A DNA stretch of 64,000 nucleotides from Phoronis australis (taxonomy: Eukaryota; Phoronida; Phoronidae): assembly GCA_002633005.1 (NCBI GenBank), contig NMRA01000265.1, positions 6,381 through 70,380 of the forward strand, in the 5' to 3' direction. Below, piece after piece: positions 58,830 to 64,000 of the stretch. A program made the translations under genes and the position numbers. The notes below the pieces were generated by a model. It was not told the origin of the DNA. It did no database searches and worked only from the letters and a program-made list of their open reading frames with translations. Positions within the stretch are counted from its first letter, which is position 1. Each line of letters begins with the position of its first letter.

Positions 58830-60012
58830 TTATTAATATCATTCATTCATTGAAACAGCACATTTTGGCAATAGAGGGGGAAGAAGTTTCCATTTCTACC
58901 GATAGGATACCACTAAGTCGCACCACTGATTAGCATACATGAATAACGAAAACGAATCTCCACTATAACTGTGATAAATACATGTACAGAAGAAAGTGTT
59001 GAAGATAAAAACCATTTGCAACTGACCTTTAGAGACAAGAAGACAATCATGTGACTTTCATTCTTAACCAGAAGGGAGAATCGCCTTCCACTTCTCCATT
59101 CTAACGAAATAAAATACCTCGAAATGATTTAATAGGTATTGATAAAAAATCATGGACAAGGTGAAAAAAATCCCCATGTGAAATTTAACCGATGATCGTC
59201 ACTAACAATGGTAAATCCTGCAATCCTACGTAAGAAGTACCACACTTCCACAGACACAGAATCTGAGATTTTGTCAGGATAAAATTCCAATTTCAATCTA
59301 GGTCATTCAATATCATTCAGTGAATTTGCTCTACCCATGGGCAGGCCAGGGAAGACAACGAGGATGGAAGTCATTTTAGACTGAAACTATTGGAGGCAAG
59401 CACGTGGCAACAAAACTCAGTCATGCCTACAGATGATGTGTATGTACAAAATGAAGTTTCACACGGAAATACTAAAATAACAATAACATAGTAGTATGGC
59501 CATTACAAATCTACAAATATACAAATAAAATGCAAAAGAAATGAGGTATACTGCTGTAATATAGAACATTTATAAATAACCTAAACAAACTAAAACTGAT
59601 ATTTACACTTTGTAAGTAAAAACAACATTCGCAGCACATTTGCATGATTTGTAGAAGGTAATGATGAACCCTGAATTTTACAAGCAGCATCCTTGTTACT
59701 GGAAGACTTCAAGGGATGGGCCAGTTTTGAGGGGAACAAAAATGTGGATTTTGTATCAGAATTTCCTGAAGTGTCTATCAATCAGCTGAATGCAGAGCTG
59801 CTTCACAATTCTATAAATACAAATGTCACTTCTACACATCACAACCATACTCTTAGCACAACAGATTCATCAGTTTGACACTGAGCATTTGAAACCTTGC
59901 TATAATGCTAGGACACCATTAGGTCCGATAATGAATGAACGTGATTTCTGACTACAGGTGTTCATAGACCACATATGAAATGACTAGCTAAGGAGACTCG
60001 CAACCACAAATG
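58830..60012 (-). other. Probable RhoGAP 3' untranslated region
   Basis: The first clear minus-strand AATAAA after the stop lies near 58831, giving a 3' UTR of about 1.2 kb. Small open frames here are not considered genes. Confidence 0.35.
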
Positions 60013-62645
60013 TCACACATAAGACTCTTCTGAAAACTTGAGAGACTCCTCAAGCGAACGATCTTTAGTCAGCTCGGGGTCTCTGTTCAAGCACAGCCCA
60101 TTAAGAGGCTCACCACTGTAGAAGTAGTCCGGCACAGTTTTAACAGATTGTTTTGCTTCCAACTGTTTTGATGGCGATACTCGCGGACTAGTTTTTTCGG
60201 TAGCGTAGTGCGCGTTAATATCTGGAGGTGGTCGGTACGGTGGAGGATCCCCCCGTCTGGATAACATGGAGGGTGGGGTCGACTCCTTCGACGACCTACT
60301 TTCAAAGTCTGTCTGAGAGTCCTTCAATGACACACTGCGATTCTTCGAGTTAGGAGGGCTGTTTTCGTCCATGCCTGAAGTTAATTTCAGACTATTCTCC
60401 CTACTCACTTCGGGACTATGTCGTTTCCTCGAAAAACTATTTTCCCTACTAGCCGATGTACACCTCTTACAGTCTACCCCTGCGAGAACATCACACGCGC
60501 ACTCACCAGTCTTTGCACTACTTGACATTACAACATCCTTGCTGACGCTGCTCTCGCGACTATTTGTTCGAGAGGTGCTACTTTCTCGAGATGAACCATC
60601 GCTGTTGTGGGGTGGAAGATAGAACAGCGGATGCTCACCCGATAACTGTTTACAATGAGTCTGCGCAGTGCTTTTTGACTCGTCACTCTGGGTGGTTCGC
60701 CTATCGGGGCTCGGCTGACGCCAGTGACTGGTGTTGAACGGAACCGGTTTTAGCCGTTTGATATTGCTCTGTCCTATTTTGTTGATGTGCTCACAAGAGT
60801 CGCTCTTACTGCGGTAAAGACCAGGACCATGTTTAACTGACTCAACAACACAGAGATTGTTCATTAAGTTCATGTCTACTCCTTTTCGCTGCACATTAAA
60901 ATTCAAGTCAACATACGTTGGACTAGACTGGTCACTGGGAGCGTCCTTATGCTGTTCTGCGTATTGCTGCTGGGACTTTTCAAACAGTTCCCTTGCCCGA
61001 GCACTTTTAACAGTTTGACGGATGCGCTCGATTTCGGACGCACCGCTTTCAATTAGAGATTTACGTTCCAAAGCCTCACTGTACGATGGTGGATTCGCCG
61101 GACGTCTCATTTGCACTTCATCCCTAGGGGGGAGAATTGCCGACGCTCCGGCTTTGTCACTCATGGCAAACGCAAGACGTGAATCACTGGCCGACTTTTC
61201 AATGAAGTGCGGTTCCTCACTTTTCAAGACATCTAACCTCACACTTCCATTAGCAACCTGTTCCTCCGGTATTCGCACGCTTGACAGAGAGTTATCCAGA
61301 GCATTCAGCCGTGGTGACAATGATCCATGGAACGTGTTCCTCTTCAGCAGACCAGGTCGCACCGGGGACAGGCTCAACTCAGTCAAAGGCGACTTTTCCG
61401 AGCCTAACGTACGTGGCAGACTACGCGACTTTAATTGAGGCGTCAACTTCCTCAGTACTACTTGCGGCGGAGGAGAGCCGAGGCTAGGGTCATAAAACGG
61501 TTTTACTGGCATGCTGTTTCTTTTAGCTGCCATTGACAGGGTCAAGTGTCCCTTCGGTGGTAAGGGTGGTGGGTTTGAGTCGTCCGGAAGTTTGATTTCT
61601 GGCACGTTTTTGCTGAATGACACTGGTGAATTGCGTTCAGGTGAACTTGGCTCACTGGAAGCTTTTGGCTTGAAACTAGTTGACATGGCCGTAGTTCCGC
61701 GCGATGCAATGCCATCTGTTTTCTCCATGATTGGATCGGAACTCCTCCTGCCTTCGGTGGGCGATTCGATCTGCGGTGGCGATGGCGCGGGACCTTTATT
61801 ACGTCGGAATATCCGGTGATATGGTGGAGGCGTTGTCTCCGATGTCAAACTCTCTTGTGATGAGTACGAATAACCAGATAAGGGAGAGGTGGGTGGAGTC
61901 TCATGCGACGATTGACGGCGCATGCGCTCCTGAATGCGTGCCTGGTGTACCTTCGTGGGATTGGCACTGCCAGAGAACAGTTCTTCATCGATATATAAAT
62001 GGCACCCACTGGCGGACTTGGTGATGATTCCCATGTCATGACGCTGACTACGCTGTGTATAATAGTCCTTCAGCGAGCTGTCGTCGTCAAGACTACCCAA
62101 GTCAGAGTCATTAGAAACCCGTTTCTGCGGCATGTTGCACCTCATGTTTCTCATGAGGTCTGCATTGGCACTTTGGGAGAAAGAACTCGCCTGATCGTGC
62201 GCAGGCCTTCGACTATTTAGATTAGCACCGGAATACGACTGCATCAGTTTGTATGCCTCGGGGTTCTGAGCATTCAACAGATGCTGTGGTTCTGAACCAC
62301 GCCGAGGCTTTCCCTTGCGGGGAGGTGGTACCGGGTTACCAGCCTGCATGACCTCGGGCACGTGATCATAGCTGCGACTTTGCGGTGCCACTTCCACCTT
62401 CTCCGCTGAGCGATCATGTCGCTGTGAAATGCTCCGACTATACACGTGTTTAATGTCTGTGAACAGGTTGTCGCATTCGTTGTCCTCATCGAACAACTGT
62501 GAGTCACTGAGAGTTAGGCCGGAGTCTCGGCTCAAGTTAGTTGGCGACAAATGACTCTTGGTCATTTTTGGACTAGATTCCATCTCACTCAATAATTCGT
62601 TGCACTCCAAACTGTCTAGCGATGACTCCTTGTGATTCACCATGC
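60013..62645 (-). CDS. RhoGAP protein, terminal exon (Pro/Ser-rich tail)
   Basis: This large last exon encodes 876 residues after an acceptor with AG at 62646-62647. It joins the upstream exon at a G|GC glycine codon. No folded domain is visible. The tail is disordered-looking and rich in Ser/Pro, with SH3-type motifs (PVPPPRKGKP; NPPPLPPKGH), WW-type PPxY motifs (TTPPPYHRI, ANPPSYSEAL, GDPPPYRPP), serine clusters (SRESSTSRTNSRESS) and one likely helix (SEIERIRQTVKSARARELFE). These would recruit signalling and ubiquitin-ligase partners. The overall plan, a RhoGAP domain followed by a long tail, resembles the ARHGAP20/TAGAP group, but the tail alone cannot settle the subfamily. The stop is at 60013-60015. 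Confidence 0.9.
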
Positions 62646-63173
62646 CTGCAATACGAAAACAACCATGTAGTTTCACATGAAAAATAAACCACTTCTATTC
62701 CACCATCGTGGTGAACAGTTTGTCAAGTTAAACAAACACAGGATCTTTGCAGGTTTTTACTTAAAACAGACAAGACATTTTGAGACTATAATGGGTTGAT
62801 ACCTTCACAAACTATCAGGTTTGGCTTTAGCTACCACAAAAAGATTCTGTAAAACTCGAGGAAGAGAATATGCTTTATACTCGATCTACAATAGCACTGC
62901 GGGAAGCCTACCACTGTGTAGACGGTAATACTACTTGAAAGTGTCAATGAGACTCGAAATTCACTTGGTGGTTGTGACAAGAAAGCTGTCACATTCACCT
63001 ACATGTGGGTATACGTGGGAGTCCCACACAAATACCTGCATGCGTCGAAAGAGCAAGGACCAATGTTCCTCAAGTTCCACTTTGTGAATTTCAAGCTCCC
63101 ATTGCATAGTTCTCTTCTGCTGCTCTTACTATTACAGCAAACAGTCAAACTAATTCATAGTGTGAAATCTCAC
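62646..63173 (-). other. RhoGAP last intron
   Basis: 528 bp with donor GTGAG (63173-63169) and a standard acceptor. Nothing else is recognised. Confidence 0.8.
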
Positions 63174-63523
63174 CTGGTACATCCTGTATACTGAGCAGGC
63201 TATGAAGGCTATCTGAGTCTGTGCTGGAGTCCTGCCTTGACTTGGGCTCCACCAGTTCACCAAACAGTTTAATGCAGTCTTCGCCTAGCACGTCTTCGCA
63301 ATTCTCAATCAGGTACTGAAGCAACACTGGCACCTTCTTGGAAGCGAGGGTCTGCGTGGCCGGTCCGGCCGTCAGGTGAGGCCATAACAGACTCGGGCCC
63401 ACACAGATGGCCAGGTTGTAAGCATTCATGTTGTTCTCCTCAGACTTCTGGTCAATGTGATAGAGGATACACATGAAGTGGCGCAGCAGGTCCAGGTTCT
63501 CGGCCGGCAGTTTCTGAAGAAGC
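63174..63523 (-). CDS. RhoGAP protein, exon with end of RhoGAP domain
   Basis: This exon is 350 bp, with acceptor AG at 63524-63525 and donor GTGAGA. It encodes LLQKLPAENLDLLRHFMCIL, continues HIDQKSEENNMNAYNLAICV then GPSLLWP, and ends VLLQYLIENCEDVLGE and a Ser-rich linker. The MNAYNLAICVGPSLLWP stretch holds the conserved Asn of the GAP fold and the GPSLL signature; it most resembles ARHGAP20/TAGAP-type proteins. Such proteins speed GTP hydrolysis by Rho-family GTPases. The arginine finger and earlier domains lie beyond the right edge, so catalytic competence and substrate cannot be judged. Confidence 0.9.
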
Positions 63524-64000
63524 CTGAAGAAGAATAATAAGAATAAGAATACATTTATGAGTCTTATCAAGACTTCTTCATTGTGTTTCCTAGATCAAAT
63601 GGTAATCGTTCCTTACAAGGGCCACGTATTTTGAGAACCAGCTTCTCCACTGAGTAAGGGGACACAAACTGGTTCTCAAAACCTGGGACCCCCGTAATTG
63701 ACTACTGCAGCGAGAACTCTCCTACTCTCCTCTTATAGAACAGAAACAGAGACTTCTATTCCACAACTCAACATTTCGACCTTACTGACCAATCATTTCT
63801 GTGGCCCCAATTTCCTCGGGTACAATAGGAAGGTCCCAGGCATTGTGATTTTATAAATCTGTGTTTACGGGAATTTCTCGTGTCGACACAATACAGCCCC
63901 TGTGTAACACCAATTAGTAGAAAAGAAATGAAAGCAATAACTTTTAGCCATATGCACCATCGTGACAGGGAGAACACAGACCACTAAGCTTTTATATTTC
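63524..64000 (-). other. RhoGAP intron reaching the right edge
   Basis: No further exon is seen. A foldback element of the GAACCAGTTT family lies at about 63610-63700 (GAGAACCAGCTTCTCCACTG / AACTGGTTCTC). The short open frame at 63768-63977 is unsupported. Confidence 0.5.

Overview
This is a 64 kb piece of an animal nuclear genome. It is AT-rich and gene-sparse. Its genes are split by introns with GT/AG junctions, and there are many decayed DNA transposons, foldback elements and microsatellites. A NOX2-type oxidase, COPS9, a THAP zinc finger, PHYHIP-domain genes, and hAT and Penelope-type (GIY-YIG) fragments together suggest a non-vertebrate metazoan. A cnidarian is my guess, but it is not proven. 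Two single N bases (10954, 14454) mark assembly joins. Every gene I can support lies on the minus strand, so genes read from right to left.

Left part (1-19700). Three exons of an unrecognised gene run off the left edge; the last contains an in-frame 42-bp minisatellite. A THAP zinc-finger exon (4568-4813) is followed immediately by a 2.4 kb decayed hAT-like transposon (2160-4563) inserted at what looks like its splice donor. The last two exons of COPS9, the small acidic subunit of the COP9 signalosome, lie at 8523-8560 and 11177-11249. The penultimate exon sits in a 1138-bp direct duplication with one N exactly at the junction. The left copy carries an in-frame stop, so this is probably two haplotypes assembled in series. 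The rest to about 19.7 kb is intron or intergenic DNA with MITEs and some weak exon-like pieces.

Middle part (19700-39300). Three tandem paralogues encode the C-terminal domain of the PHYHIP (phytanoyl-CoA hydroxylase-interacting protein) family, at 21873-22712, 27277-28827 and 33179-33928. Each ends in an Asp-rich tail, and in the first two that tail is encoded by tandem-repeat DNA. The middle gene keeps a tail of about 300 residues with five 84-bp (28-codon) units. The first has lost most of its tail to a nonsense change inside a 60-bp repeat array. The third is cut short, and acidic coding potential continues in another frame. The 5' flank of the first gene recurs at 31.7-32.8 and 36.5-39.3 kb without a gene beside it.

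Right part (40100-64000). A complete NOX2-like NADPH oxidase can be assembled from 15 exons (40892-55554, 567 aa). All junction phases agree, and heme, FAD and NADPH motifs are intact. A Penelope-type GIY-YIG fragment lies in one intron. Upstream, in the same orientation, are the last two exons of a Rho GTPase-activating protein that continues off the right edge: the end of the RhoGAP domain and an 876-residue proline/serine-rich tail. NOX2-type oxidases are switched on by Rac, so a RhoGAP next door is suggestive, but nothing in the sequence shows that the two work together.
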